From Tenodera sinensis (taxonomy: Eukaryota; Arthropoda; Insecta; Mantodea; Mantidae): a DNA stretch of 64,000 bases. The translations under genes were made by a program, and so were the position numbers. Below the pieces are notes generated by a model that searched no databases, was not told the DNA's origin, and saw only the letters and a program-made list of their open reading frames with translations. The stretch lies in NCBI GenBank assembly GCA_030765045.1, contig CM060962.1, forward strand, positions 168,373,194-168,437,193, in the 5' to 3' direction. The stretch's first letter is position 1; every line of letters begins with the position of its first letter. Of the stretch, positions 22,166-33,740 are shown piece by piece.

Positions 22166-25100
22166 CCATACCCCGTTAGGAGGGTAGCTAAGGTTTAAGT
22201 AGAAAGGTAAGACGCGAGCAAAATATTGTTGCAGCAGACTAAGCAATTGGAGGTGTGTGGATGGGGTTTCGGTGGAGACACCGGTGTATATAGATGCATC
22301 TTAGGTAAAATTGCCATGGTTATGGTAAAAAAATACAATGTGATCTTTTAGTCCCTCCACAGTACCACAGGTCAATAGCCTTCATTATATTCTCAAAACG
22401 GCGAGCTATTCTTTAGTGTCTGTCAAGGACATGGTGGCCGCAATCCCGCCAAAAGCACCATACCACCATTGTGAATGATGACCAGGGTCACACTGTCTCA
22501 ACGTAAATGTGCGTTTTCAGTTAACTTAAACATGTATTCGATTGAACACTGTTGTTTTTTTAGTGGAGAAAGCTTTTAGAGAAGGTGGCGCTTATACAGA
22601 AAAACTAAAACAAAAATATACACAGCAGTTTCTAAATTTCTTATTACCGTTTCGGCTTACTGTTTACGATTTAGAAAATATACTTATGAGATTGGTTCTG
22701 TTCGTAAAGCCACAAAAAGTGCTAAAACCGATTATTTCTTTTGTGGTGCTGCAAGGTCAATAGTGATATCCAGAAAACACAAATGAAGTGAAATTGTCAG
22801 TAAGAAATTAGACTGATTCAGGACCAACGGAAACATATATCAAGGTGTTCAACAATAAAAATAAACAGTGAATCTGTACCTTCAACAGAATAGGGGACAT
22901 TTTTCATTATCTTCTCTGAATGGGTAAGTTAATTATGACTTTGTTTTGTTTCCGCTTTGTATTGCTTTCTAAAAATTCATTTCAACCAATCCAGTATTGT
23001 AGCATCACAAATGCTAGGTTACCACCACATTCTCACATTCTTGCCTTACAACTGCGGCAGGACTTAAAAGATCATACCTACTGCATAAATAAATATTCTA
23101 AACTACAAATAAACATTTTCCTACCATTACTTGCAATGCATGACTTTTAAAAATTAAATGTTTGTCACAGACATCTTGGATGAACCTTCACATGCCACTT
23201 TGTCAGTCGACTCTCAAGGCCATTTATACCATGCTCAAACTGAAATACCAGCCAGTTAAAAAGGAAATGCCGACTTTTTAATTTTACACTATCATAATTT
23301 ACTTTACGTACCTAATAAATAATTCAAAGGGGATACAATTGCAGAAAAGTCAAAATTGTGTTGACCAGATCTTGAGAGTTCACCTTCTTTCATTCAAAGA
23401 TACTTCGTTCGCGCATTAAATATGAAATCTCGTTACGAAGATGCTGTGAATTGGCTTTAGGGCTGTTTTGGCACGGCAGTTTTCCTAAGATCATGGAAAT
23501 GCTGAATTTATAATTTGTCTATTACCTGGCTTTTTGCCATGCTTTTAAAACACTACAATACGCCCAATTTATAGAGAACTTTTACTCACTTCCGATCAGG
23601 TGAAAATTACATGTGGAATTTGAAAATGTATATCGCAGAATTACATATGAAACGTCTAAGGACAATACACTATTTAAATAAACGCGTGCTGGAATTAAGT
23701 AGGAGATATAGGATGCTGTATTGAACATTCTAAAAGAGGGTATTTTTAGTGCTAGAAGTCGTAAGTTTAAACATAAGGAGGAAGTCTAATAACCAGTTAA
23801 TTCATGTTATACATTTGATTTTCCTCTCGTCCTTGTAATGACTGTCTTATCGTATTTATATTATCAATTAACAGAACACGGGTTGCATCTACTGGTGAGA
23901 TAGTAGTACCATACCGCTTACTATTGCACCAATTTATACGTACAGCACGACAAGTGGTACTTGTTATGGAGCGCACTGAAAGATATTGCAATTAACCCCC
24001 CCCCCCCACCCGAAAAAAAAAAACCAGCACACAAACAAAAACAAAACATAACCAGAACCATGTGTCGAATAGTGGTCCTTGTTACCATGTCCTTTTGGTT
24101 GCAGCAATCGCCGAACTACGGAAGTAATCACTCGTATCCGAAGATGTGAAGATATGAGAAATAATTCCCTTCAAAGCATTTCAGGAGCGACAGCGTTGCT
24201 ATTGTATGTACGATATTTCCGCACACCAGGTAAATGTGTCAGCTATATGAAACTGTACTAGTGCCATGATATCGACTTTTCGAATGGCATGAATGGGTCT
24301 GCCAAGTGACAATATAAACAAGACCACCCTATGGTTCAGACAATGTGCAACAAGAATGACCTAGTAGCGTTTAATGCCCGTTTCCAACAAAACGACAGAA
24401 ATCCAAGACCCGTTACTTTTCTAACACTTTATTGTCCTCTAAAATTTTACTACCAATACGCAGTTTTCTCCTCGTAGTTAACACAATCCACAGTGTTTCC
24501 TGCTATCACGACTCACAACTGTTCTTCTCATAGCCTTTACCTGTCCTTTCAGAGTGTTTCTTCACTTTCTCTGTCTTTTATACACTTAACTACGGCATTA
24601 CAATCCCTCGCGACGAGAGATCTATCTTTCGGGAGGACGTGCAGTCTCATGCACGCTGACCGATATATTCCCGTAACTCTACTCTCAAACTTATCGACTC
24701 ATTCTGCTGCTGTCTCATGCCCTTTTGTACTGGGGATGACGTCACACCACCTTTCGAGAAGCTCTCCACACACACTGCGATGATTCAGCTAGAAGCCTCG
24801 CGAACGTTCTCGATTCCTTTTTTTGCCGCCTCATTGTTTATGGTCACGCCGCCCGGCCTTGAACGTCTCTACCCGCTCGGCAGTCCGGCACTTGGTGTGG
24901 AACAGCTTGGCTCCGTCTGTCCATTGTTGTACCCAACCTTAACGTCACAATACAGTTTCACTGCCCACACGGTGGCCATGGATGCTATATGCAATGCAAT
25001 GATGTTTGGGAAAGAAATGTTCCAGGCTTAAGTTAAGGGTACCTCACCAGCATTTGCCAGTTATAACGACCGAGGAAGCTCCGAAAAAGGAAAGCCTCAA

Positions 25101-26710
25101 TCAGGGAGGACGGTTTTGGTGGGATTTGCATCATGCACCTCCCAAATGTGAGCTTCACATGGTACCGCGCATGACTTAGACTTCAGACCCAGTACCTTCC
25201 CATAACTTCCAAATCGCAGACCTTAAAAAGTTAAATAGAACTGCAACTTCCGGGCTAATATTTGCAATCTTTTACTGAAATATACTGCATAAAAACGTAC
25301 TGACTGAGTTTTACTGTACTTTCTTTATTAGTATACATTACAAAACATTAATCTCTCTCAGGACGAGAGACGAGGAAGCAGAAGCAAGGGAAGCTGAGTT
25401 GTGATACAAAAGAAAAACAAGAATAAGAAGCACAGAGTGCCTAACCGCCTGAAGAGGAAAGGAACAATAGGAAAGTTTAGCATCTAATATCCTATGCCTG
25501 TTAGCTCAAGGTCTGCGGAACAATGAAGCGACGCTATTACGATGCGAATTACTCAAGATTCCGTTGGTGCTCCTGTTTGTTGGTTCTAGCTTCATTTCAA
25601 GGATGAAGCTACTCAGAAAATTGTCCGTCGGACACAATGCGGATCCCTAGATCAATGGCGTTCAACCAGGGGTACGTAAATCCCATGAGGTAAGCGTTAG
25701 CGTCTTGGGATAAGTCAAATTTGAAATTAATATAGTTACGTACCATACAAACGTTCATAAACCATTTATATTTGAATAACGCCTTTTACTTTCAACAGTC
25801 TCAGATTTTGTCATGGTTATGCTAACCCAAGGACACCAGTTATCACAGCATTAAAACTCCCTCTCAAAAAGTGTTTGACGAGATGGGATACACCCCACGC
25901 ATACGCGCTCGACACACGTACGCACACACTCACATTTTCTAGAAGTTTTTCTATATAGCGTTCCGCTCTTAGAAGACAGTATGGAGCTAAATGGGACATC
26001 TCTGTCTCTATCTAGCGCATACAAGTTGCCATTAGCCGCGTCTTTTTCTACCCTCGCGCTGTTGCCAAATTACTAATAGCATGGTATAAATATTCATGTT
26101 ATAAATTTCAGGTTTGAACACATTATCCTATGCAGAATTTTTTTCTCTATCAGGTTATATCCTTTTCAGAGTCATTATACATTTCTATAGGTCCAAATTT
26201 CTTCAGAAAACGTTTTTTTTAATAGAAGTCCGATATTTGCTGTTTCTATACTCATCACGCACTAACTAACAAACTAACTGCTAGAATGCATCTATATTTT
26301 TTTCTTAGGTAGAGTAAACCATAGTGCTACTACCTGCCTACTTTGAATTCTCTATGTTTACCCAGTTAAGTGTTATAATTTTTTAAATTAAATGTTTTCG
26401 GAAAATTTTATATCTGTGCACTGCAAAAGTTACGCAGTGTGAAACTTTTTTGTTATTGAGTTTACATCAGGGAACCAGCGAGAACAAATGTTGAGGAAGG
26501 TTGGAGAAAGTTTTTAAAATAAACCAAAAGGCAGTAACCTCTTTCTTTTATCCAGTAAGGCAAACAAAACGTATTCATCTATTCAGCGTCAGGCCTGACA
26601 CAGAAGATAGTATAAGGAGCAGCACTAACATTAGTTCGAAGGAAGCCGTGTGTGTAACTGTGAGCTGTTATTGCGTTATTTGTTTAATATTTTTGTAAAT
26701 ATTTGTAGTT
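22164..26710. other. Long stretch without recognised features
   Basis: This is the largest feature-poor block of the window. Plus-strand 22560-22650 reads VEKAFREGGAYTEKLKQKYT, vaguely like the HTH opening of arthropod transposon proteins but too short to call. A C-run lies at 23997-24008. Region 24.5-25.05 kb is more GC-rich, with two adjacent plus-strand frames of about 100 residues lacking motifs. Confidence 0.45.
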
Positions 26711-27461
26711 ATGGAGGGGGAAGCTAGGAAGAGACGATATGTTGGTAAATTAAGAAGTAAGGAACGCCAAATAATTATGTGTTAGATTATTTTTGAAGTA
26801 AAATGCGTGTAAGTAAGGCGGTAAAAGAAACAGCTAAGGCTATCGGGTGTTCAGAAGCAGTAGTGTGTATGATTAAAAAGGAACTAATGAAAGGACCTCT
26901 AAGAACGCCATCGAAAAAGAAAGCAAAAAGGGCGGGACTACACAAAACGCTAGGTTAACGCAATATGATTGAATAGTGCAAGGTGGAGTGCGGCGAATTG
27001 TTCATTCTTTACAGTTTGCAAATATTCAACCCACGCTGAATATAATTTTGTCACAGTTCAACAGTGATGAGACCCTACCAAATTTCTCAAGGGCCACTCT
27101 GATTTGGGGTTCGAATATGAAAGAAAGGGTAACAAGTGCATATTAATAGAAAGAGACGATATCGATATCATCAGATGGCGATATAAATATCTAAAAAACA
27201 TAAAAAGGTTTAGGGACCAGGGGAAATCAATTGTTTATACAGACGAGTCATTTGTAAATTTAGGTCATACAGTAACAAAGGCGTGGAGGGATACCAAAGT
27301 TAAAAGTGCCCGTCTCGTCAAGCAGCAATTGAAGGACTAAGTACAGACTCAGGCACCTCGAGTCGCTCGCGGAGAAAGATTCGCAACTAGTACATGTTGC
27401 AACACTGCGCTCCATTTAACGTGTACTGTCTTTTAAGGGTGGAACGCGCTTCTAGATACAG
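26711..27461 (+). pseudogene. Tc1/mariner-superfamily transposase N-terminal half, left arm of a palindrome
   Basis: The plus strand begins MEGEARKRRYVGKLRSKERQ (26711) and, after a 4-base deletion relative to the right arm, continues VSKAVKETAKAIGCSEAVVC and IKKELMKGPLRTPSKKKAK, a helix-turn-helix of the Tc1-like type. After several stops it reads IRWRYKYLKNIKRFRDQGKS and IVYTDESFVNLGHTVTKAW (27104-27340). YTDES carries the first catalytic D. The protein stops after VKQQLKD; the second D and the LPPYHxxLNPIE block are missing. From about 26733 the sequence is mirrored at 28551-29274. Confidence 0.85.
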
Positions 27462-27477
27462 GGACCGCTAGTCATAT

Positions 27478-27570
27478 ATTTGTGGTGAAATCTGATATGA
27501 AAATTTTGGGTCGAATGCGATATCTTCTCTACCTGCTAGTAGTACCTGGTAGAGATAAAAGATAAAATGT
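27478..27570 (+). mobile_element. M1 3'-end fragment in the palindrome spacer
   Basis: TGGTGAAATCTGATATGAAA, TTGGGTCGAATGCGATATCT, TTCTCTACCTGCTAGTAGTA and GGTAGAGATAAAAGATAAAA match the last approximately 90 bases of plus-oriented M1. Confidence 0.65.
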
Positions 27571-27699
27571 TTCCTCACAAAACATAAACGCGAACTAGTG
27601 ACCAACTTTGAGGATGAGAGGTTATTCGTTGTCTAGTTGTCTAATACTGATAACAGTTATAACACAATTAATGGCATCAGTGTTCTACAACAGCGCTAC

Positions 27700-27860
27700 A
27701 ACAATTACCTATAAACCTGGTTCGAGCTTCTCGAGTTACCAGCCATGTAATATTTATGAGCTTTCGGCCATTTTAGCCTTCTTCAGGAACTGGTACGGCT
27801 GGTAACCCAAAAAGCTTTAATCAACAATCATCGTCGTGAAAGCTTCAAATCTTCTACCTT
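27700..27860. repeat. Small hairpin with LINE- or Penelope-like 3' motif
   Basis: GAGTTACCAGCC (about 27732) is mirrored by GGCTGGTAACCC (about 27798), with GCTTTCGGCCATTTTAGCCT and TCTTCAGGAACTG between them. Downstream, CGTGAAAGCTTCAAATCTT also occurs, in near-identical form, at about 57010. The class is uncertain. Confidence 0.45.
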
Positions 27861-28550
27861 AGCCTACAACCGTCTGGGCAGGTCTCAGTAGTTAAAAAGA
27901 AAGAAAAAAGTGGAATACTTTTTAAAAGCATGTAATAAAGGCGAAAGAATGTATAAGACAGCCACAATCTGAACTTTAAACCAAAAGGAATACTGCCTTT
28001 TCCAGCATTGACTGAAAATAGGATTGCACACACGTCTTTCTTCATTGTTATTAATTCTTCTAAATTTCCCTTAAAATTAAAGATTCTGCTTGAAAGCCTG
28101 GTGACTTCACTGAAAATAAAATACGAATCTCGAAATTTTGTGTTTTTCCTTCCCCTCCACTAATATCGGTGAGCAGGTTTTCTTTGTATTCGCACTAAGG
28201 AGCGCCAAAATCGTGTGCCACCCATTAATATTTGCTAACTTAATGGCCCTCATCTCACGAATATAAGGGGAGATTTTGGTGGAAAAAATAAAAGTTGCCA
28301 TTTACTAGCTGTGTATTGCCTGCACTGAAGTAAGAGAAACAAACTGCCGCGATTACATACAGAAACAAATTGGTTTTACTATTTTTATTAATATTTATCT
28401 ACGGTCGTTTCGGCTGCTGGGTCTTATCACCACCTTTCATAATGTTATAACTGATACATCATTTCAAAATTGACACACGCATTACATTTTGTATATTTCA
28501 GCACACAAACTGATATCCTTGCAAGAAAACTCCTGTAGAGTTTCTCTTAT
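27861..28550. other. Remainder of the palindrome spacer
   Basis: AT-rich. GGTCGTTTCGGCTGCTGGGT at about 28403 resembles the junction motif often found next to retroelement 3' ends; otherwise nothing is recognised. Confidence 0.4.
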
Positions 28551-29274
28551 CTATAGCGCGTCTCACCCTTAAAAGACAGTACACGTTAAATGGAGCGCAG
28601 TGTTGCAACATGTACTAGTTGCGAATCTTTCTCCGCGAGCGACTCGAGGTGGCCTGAGTCCTGCACTTAGTACTTCAATTGCTGCTTGACGAGACGGGCA
28701 CTTTTAACTTTGGTATCCCTCCACGCCTTTGTTACTGTATGACCTAAATTTACAAATGACTCGTCTGTATAAACAACTGATTTCCCCTGGTCCCTAAACC
28801 TTTTACGTCTTTTAGATATTTATGTCGCCATCTGATGATATCGATATCGTCTCTTTCTATTAATATGCACTTGTTACCCTTTCTTTCATATTCGAACCCC
28901 AAATCAGAGTGGCCCTTGAGAAATTTGGTAGGGTCTCATCACTGTTGAACTGTGACAAAATTATATTCAGCGTGGGTGGAATATTTGCAAACTGTAAAGA
29001 ATGAACAATTCGCCGCACTCCACCTTGCACTATTCAATCATATTGCGTTAACCTAGCGTTTTGTGTAGTCCCGCCCTTTTTGCTTTCTTTTTCGATGGCG
29101 TTCTTAGAGGTCCTTTCATTAGTTCCTTTTTAATCATACACACTACTGCTTCTGAACACCCGATAGCCTTAGCTGTTTCTTTTACTGCCTTACTTACACG
29201 CATTTTACTTAAAAAATAATCTAACACATTCATAATTATTTGGCGTTCCTTACTTCTTTATTTACCAACATATC
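28551..29274 (-). pseudogene. Tc1/mariner-superfamily transposase N-terminal half, right arm of a palindrome
   Basis: On the minus strand it reads KRYVGK-stop-RSKERQIIMNVLDYFL, then MRVSKAVKETAKAIGCSEAV and VCMIKKELMKGPLRTPSKKK in one open frame (29233-29048), without the 4-base loss of the left arm. The YTDES block near 28765 is present, but a single-base deletion shifts the frame upstream of it. As in the left arm, the C-terminal half is missing. The start codon and the first residues (MEGEA in the left arm) are not mirrored here. Confidence 0.85.
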
Positions 29275-29666
29275 GTTTATTCAAGGCACTAGAAGAATCC
29301 GAAATACTGGCTTGCTGTATACACTTGTTGTACAGCCGCTTCCAAATGTTTTCCGACGCACGCGGGACTCGCCGTGGAGACGGAAGGGGTAAAGTTTATG
29401 GAGTAGTCTAGGCCAGGGCCATCTCAAGTGAGACTTGTCGCATGAGCTTGATAGCTATAATGCTAACGTTTTCCTGTTTCAACAAAAACTATCATGGGGG
29501 GCATGATTCTTTCGATTTCGCTGTAAAACAGTGAAGATATTGGGTTCTAGATCACTGAAGATAGGAATGCGACATAAATGTGTCTCCAAAAATATGTTCG
29601 GCAGTAGGGGCACAATAAACACTGCACATTATTCCAAACGATGTATTACACATATTAGGCAACGTT
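29275..29666. other. Unannotated stretch
   Basis: No visible features up to the CA microsatellite. Confidence 0.4.
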
Positions 29667-29680
29667 CACACACACACACA

Positions 29681-29732
<52 letters not shown>

Positions 29733-29752
29733 CACTCACACACTCACGCACG
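29667..29752. repeat. (CA)n microsatellite, interrupted
   Basis: CA repeat with TA, AA and CT interruptions. Confidence 0.95.
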
Positions 29753-30440
29753 CTTATCCTTTTCCACGATTCCTAATAATTCTGCGTATAACACGGTAAG
29801 AATTAAAAGTTCTTAATAAGCTTAGTATTAAAATACACTGTACATACTGCAATTTGCACCTGACCAAAAATAGGCGAATCTAATAGATCTTTAAGCACGA
29901 ATTCCAGAAATGAAATCCGCTTATATCACCTAACGTTTTTAGATATTGTCCTTTTAGTGATTTGTGAAAATTCGCTGCGCTACGCTGCTCCCACCCCCAC
30001 AACCTTTATCGGTAGGCTCATCCTCTCAACATCTGTTGTCATTCAAGGCTGGTAAGAGTTTTATTGCAGACGAGGTAACTTAAGCATTTTGACAGGGGCT
30101 TAAATATGACTTCTCTGAAATGTCTTAAGAGGGACAGCAGACGGCATCCATACATGAAGATACTGGAGCAATAATGGCAAAACTTAGCAAGAATGGCATA
30201 ATGCTGTTTGCCTTTGCCGATAATCACTTTTTGCGTTAAACACAAACCTTTTAACTACACAACCACTCTCCACCGTATTTAGACGAAAGCTGACTATTCT
30301 TCACCCCCACCCTCCTCATCCTCTGTGGCTAGAAGGATTCCTTACCATGTTCTCTACTGTGGTCATAAAGCCGTGTGTCATGGAACTTGCTTCAACCTGG
30401 AGCAAATGTAACAGCATTCAGAAAACGTGAACACTCTTTG
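29753..30440. other. Unannotated stretch
   Basis: No recognised motif or repeat. Confidence 0.45.
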
Positions 30441-31464
30441 ACATCATTTTTCACAGAAAAATGAACATGAACTTGTTTGTTGTAATGATGTTAATGCGCT
30501 CATGAAACAACAGAGTGACAATTACAAGCCATCTGAATGACGTCTTTTCATTGATTCGTCGAAGTTAAGTTTAAAGGCAGTTTTATTACATAATGGTAAC
30601 TCTTATCCTTCCGTCCCTATAGCTCATGTTGTCCAGATGAACGAAACATATGGGAATTTGAAGATAGTTTTGAAAGTTATAAACTATGCAAAGTATGAAT
30701 GGCAAATCTATGGAGATTTAAAGGTCAGGGTTACACCTGGGAATGCAGAGTGGTTTTACCAAGTTTTGTTGTTTCATATGTGAGTGGGACAGTTGGGCTA
30801 AAGAAAAACATTATGAAGTACCTGAGTGGCCTGTAAAGAGTGCATTAATACCGGGTGAAAAGAGTGTTAAGTATGAAGCATTAGTTAACAAAGATAAAAT
30901 TTTGCTACCGCCGCTTCACATTAGGTTAGGCTTAATGAAAGATGTTGTAAAAGCTTTGAACAGAGAGAGTGGGGGTTTTCGGTATTTGAAAGAAAAGTTT
31001 CAAAGAATTAGCGAAGCAAAATTAAAAGAAGATATTTCTATTAGCCCACAAATACGCAAATTGATGAAAGATAGGCATTTTGAAGAACTACTTTCCGAAA
31101 ACGAGAAAACAGCATGGGTGGGATTCAAGACAGTGCGCAAAAATTTCCTGGGAAATACAAAAGCTGACACAAGGAAATTATTGAGAACATGCTAAAGGCA
31201 TATTGAAATTTAGGCTCCAATATGTCTTTAAAAATACATTTTCTGCACTCGCACTTGGACTTCTTCCCTCCCAATTTGTGGGCTGTGAGCGATGAACACG
31301 GAGAACGGTTTCACCAGCATATAAGTGCCATGGAAAGGCGATACAGCGGAAAGTGGTCACTTCGTATGTTAGGTGACTATTGTTGGCAGCTCATAAGGGA
31401 CGTTCCTGATGTCAGCTACAAGCGGAAGTCTTCTCGAAAGGCCTTTTTTTTTTTTTTTTTTTAA
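30441..31464 (+). pseudogene. Relic of an uncharacterised multi-copy arthropod repeat protein (GERFHQ family), copy 2
   Basis: The plus strand reads ELVCCNDVNALMKQQSDNY (about 30470), FIDSSKLSLKAVLLHNGNSY, VPIAHVVQMNETYGNLKIV and NYAKYEWQIYGDLKV (to about 30727). After a frameshift it continues SGFTKFCCFICEWDSWAKEK, ILLPPLHIRLGLMKDVVKAL, RYLKEKFQRISEAKLKED and AWVGFKTVRKNFLGNTKAD (30743-31192). After a stop and shift come MSLKIHFLHSHLDFFPPNLW, VSDEHGERFHQHISAMERRY and YCWQLIRDVPDVSYKRKS (31222-31440). This is the better preserved of two copies, interrupted by only about two lesions. FICEW and GERFHQ are the most conserved words. The function is unknown to me. A poly-T run directly follows. 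Confidence 0.8.
31443..31462. repeat. Poly-T run after the repeat-protein relic
   Basis: About 20 T. It is translated as poly-Phe at the end of the preceding frame, so that frame's C-terminus is artefactual. Confidence 0.9.
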
Positions 31465-32078
31465 AGTGAGTAAAATTAATAATATTTTTTTGCATGACAG
31501 TTACCTAAATATGGATTGTTAGATCACTTTAACCGTAATTTATGGATTCTGCATAACTTTTTGCTATAATAAGCTATATGAAATTATTTCGCCTCAGGAT
31601 TAATTACAGTATTTTAATAGCATCTGTTATTGTTGAAAAAAAACATTGAAACCGTTTTCTCCAAAAAACGGTACGTGATAGACAATTTTGGTTTTCAGAT
31701 TTGAGTTCAGCATAGCTAATATGTACAAAGTCATCTATTTTCGTTCGCGTGCAAAAACAGAAGTTGAAATTTGTTGTTCAGCGATATTGGCGAGACAAAC
31801 TTTGTTATAACTATGTAAAGGCCATATGCAATTCTACTCAAAACCCGGGCGTTAATGGTCTTTATGGTTGATCACCCTTAAAACCAATTCTCTCTTTCTC
31901 ACCAAAATCGCTAAAGCCATTTGGAAAATAAAAATAAATTAATGAAACAAAAAACCAAATAAAAAGCAAATAGCAAATAACAAACATGTTTTAATGTGAA
32001 AGGATAGTTCGCGTTTAGAGGATTTTATATTCATCTCTTCCTTTCTTGCTTTCGCCGTTCCGTCCTTCCTTCTTTCTC
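31465..32078. other. Unannotated AT-rich stretch
   Basis: No recognised features. Confidence 0.45.

Positions 32079-32126
<48 letters not shown>
32079..32126. repeat. (CT)n microsatellite
   Basis: About 23 CT units. Confidence 0.97.
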
Positions 32127-32128
<2 letters not shown>

Positions 32129-32585
32129 ACTCTTTATCTTTGTTTCTTTTGCACGTATGGGGACCACTCTATATAAAGTATTTATAATAGGATAAGAATT
32201 CTTTTAATAAGGCTAGTAGCGTTTGAATCAGTAACACAGAGGTTTTTCCAGACTGTCGAATATGTACTCCTTTCTTCAGCAATAAGCTAAAATAAATTTA
32301 AAATATGTGTTTCAACGAAATATAGCAAATTCTATTATTACAAGAATAAAATTAAAACTAAATGAACACCTACGAAATAATTTTGTTATAAAATCACCAT
32401 TAATATTTCTCCTATCGATGTATTATTTAATTTAGAGAATGTCTTCATTGCAAAAATTAAACATTACAAGGGAAATGCGTAAGGTTGTTGTTTGCAACAC
32501 CAGAAAACCGACGTCAAACGAAGGTTATAGTTAATTCAAACGTAATGCAAGTAACAGAAGTAGGTATTGAAATATGTATCAGTCT
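32127..32585. other. Unannotated AT-rich stretch
   Basis: No recognised features. Confidence 0.4.
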
Positions 32586-32680
32586 CGCTTCCACCTTAGC
32601 CAGCTCTGGTAGCCGTGGTCGCTAGAGCGTTTGTCTTACAATTATGTTAGAATGATCCCTTTTTGTCAAAATTATTGAGT
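32586..32680 (+). mobile_element. Degenerate tRNA-derived SINE head (family F)
   Basis: GGTAGCCGTGGTCGCTAGAG is a good A-box/D-arm. The anticodon-arm spacing is right, and TTAGAATGATCCC is a decayed B box. It is not a functional tRNA because stem pairing is lost. Confidence 0.5.
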
Positions 32681-33433
32681 TTGTGCGACAAAATAGCCCA
32701 AAATGTTGATGTCTGATTGTTTTTATGCATTTTGAAAACATTTTATCGCGGTTTCAAGTTATTTACTCCATTATGCATTCATGCTCAAGCCCTGTGCTGC
32801 CAATACAGTCAATCCGAGATAGGCTTCGAAGCAACCAGAGGTTGTTTATTTATTATTTCATTTCTATAGCCACCTTTACTGGTCAATCCGGCTTTGCCGT
32901 AGAAATAATTCCTTGGTGTTCTTTACTCGGCTTTTTTTTTTTTTTTTTTTTTTTAATTAACGTCCTCCAACATTGTGTCTTTTTATATAGGTTAACATTA
33001 GGTTTTCTAGTTTGTGTAGAAAAAAAGAGGAAAAATATTGCCTATAGTTGAGCACTTATGGAAAAAAGGCCAATTTGAATGTCTTGGCAACGCATTTGGC
33101 TAGTGACAGGAGAAATTTTAATGCACTAACTTATACGAATATGACAACGAAAAATTTTCTTAGCTGTAGTTTCTGTGATTCACACTAGGTGGAAGTATTT
33201 CTTATTAAAGGATTAAGAGAAAAGGATACATTTTAATTGGCACGGATGCACTGCAAGGGTGTGTTTGTGCGTTGTTTAACGACTCTAAAAGTCGAACACA
33301 CGCCAGGGAAGGCCCGCACAATAATCACGTGTTTCCGGCCGTGAAAGAGAGGCTTGTGTTAAGGCAGAGAGCGGTTCGAATCGACCAGCGGGAACTTTTT
33401 TTCTTTTCCAAGTGGAGGAAAATGCTCGGTTGG
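32681..33433. other. Unannotated stretch with poly-T run
   Basis: A run of about 24 T lies at 32931-32954. TGTTTAACGACTC at about 33274 resembles the SINE B tail but is too short to call. Confidence 0.4.
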
Positions 33434-33545
33434 TGCACTTGACTCAAGATATATAAACGCGACGAGGAACTGTTCCCGCACCCCCCCCCCCTTCAGCGGG
33501 AACAGTTGCTCGTCGCATTTATATATGTATCTAGAGTCAAGTGCA
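33434..33545. repeat. Short foldback hairpin, about 48-bp arms
   Basis: TGCACTTGACTCAAGATATA...GGAACTGTTCCCGC (33434-33479) is mirrored by GCGGGAACAGTTGCTCGTCG...AGAGTCAAGTGCA (33498-33545). A few indels separate the arms, and a C-rich loop lies between them. This would be a very stable cruciform or RNA stem. It is non-coding. Confidence 0.85.
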
Positions 33546-33616
33546 ACATTAGAGTTCCGTCTTTCCATAAAATTAAAATGACCTGCTGCTCTCACAGAAG
33601 AAGCACTCTATTACCA

Positions 33617-33740
33617 TACAATGATAATGATGATGATGATAATAATAATGATGATAATAATGACAACAGTAATAATAACAATAATAATGTTAATATGTAA
33701 ACAATGATGATAATGATAATGATGCTGATGATAATAATTC
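33617..33740. repeat. ATG/ATA/ACA compound microsatellite
   Basis: Degenerate GATAAT, GATGAT and AACAAT words. Confidence 0.9.

Larger units (their letters stand above)
26733..29274. repeat. Long inverted repeat: arms about 0.72 kb, spacer about 1.1 kb
   Basis: The left arm 26733-27461 equals the reverse complement of 28551-29274 with only a few substitutions and small indels in the parts I compared base by base. Examples are a 4-base deletion near 26781, a single A lost in the AAAAAGG run of the right arm, and changes near 27340. The left outer boundary falls inside the transposase reading frame just after ARKR. The mirrored tail beyond the frame (GTCGCTCGCGGAGAAAG, TACATGTTGCAACACTGCGC, TACTGTCTTTTAAGGGTG) is non-coding. 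Confidence 0.95.

Noticed and set aside
22542..22763. VEKAFREGGAYTEKLKQKYT as a transposon HTH opening
   Set aside because: Similarity is vague, no second block follows, and no ends are visible.
24493..25031. Two adjacent 96- and 104-residue frames in a GC-richer region as a host exon
   Set aside because: No recognised domain, no convincing splice signals tied to a frame, and the composition fits an old retroelement equally well.
27608..27805. 65-residue frame with a signal-peptide-like start in the palindrome spacer
   Set aside because: Its second half lies in a small hairpin repeat and there is no supporting motif.
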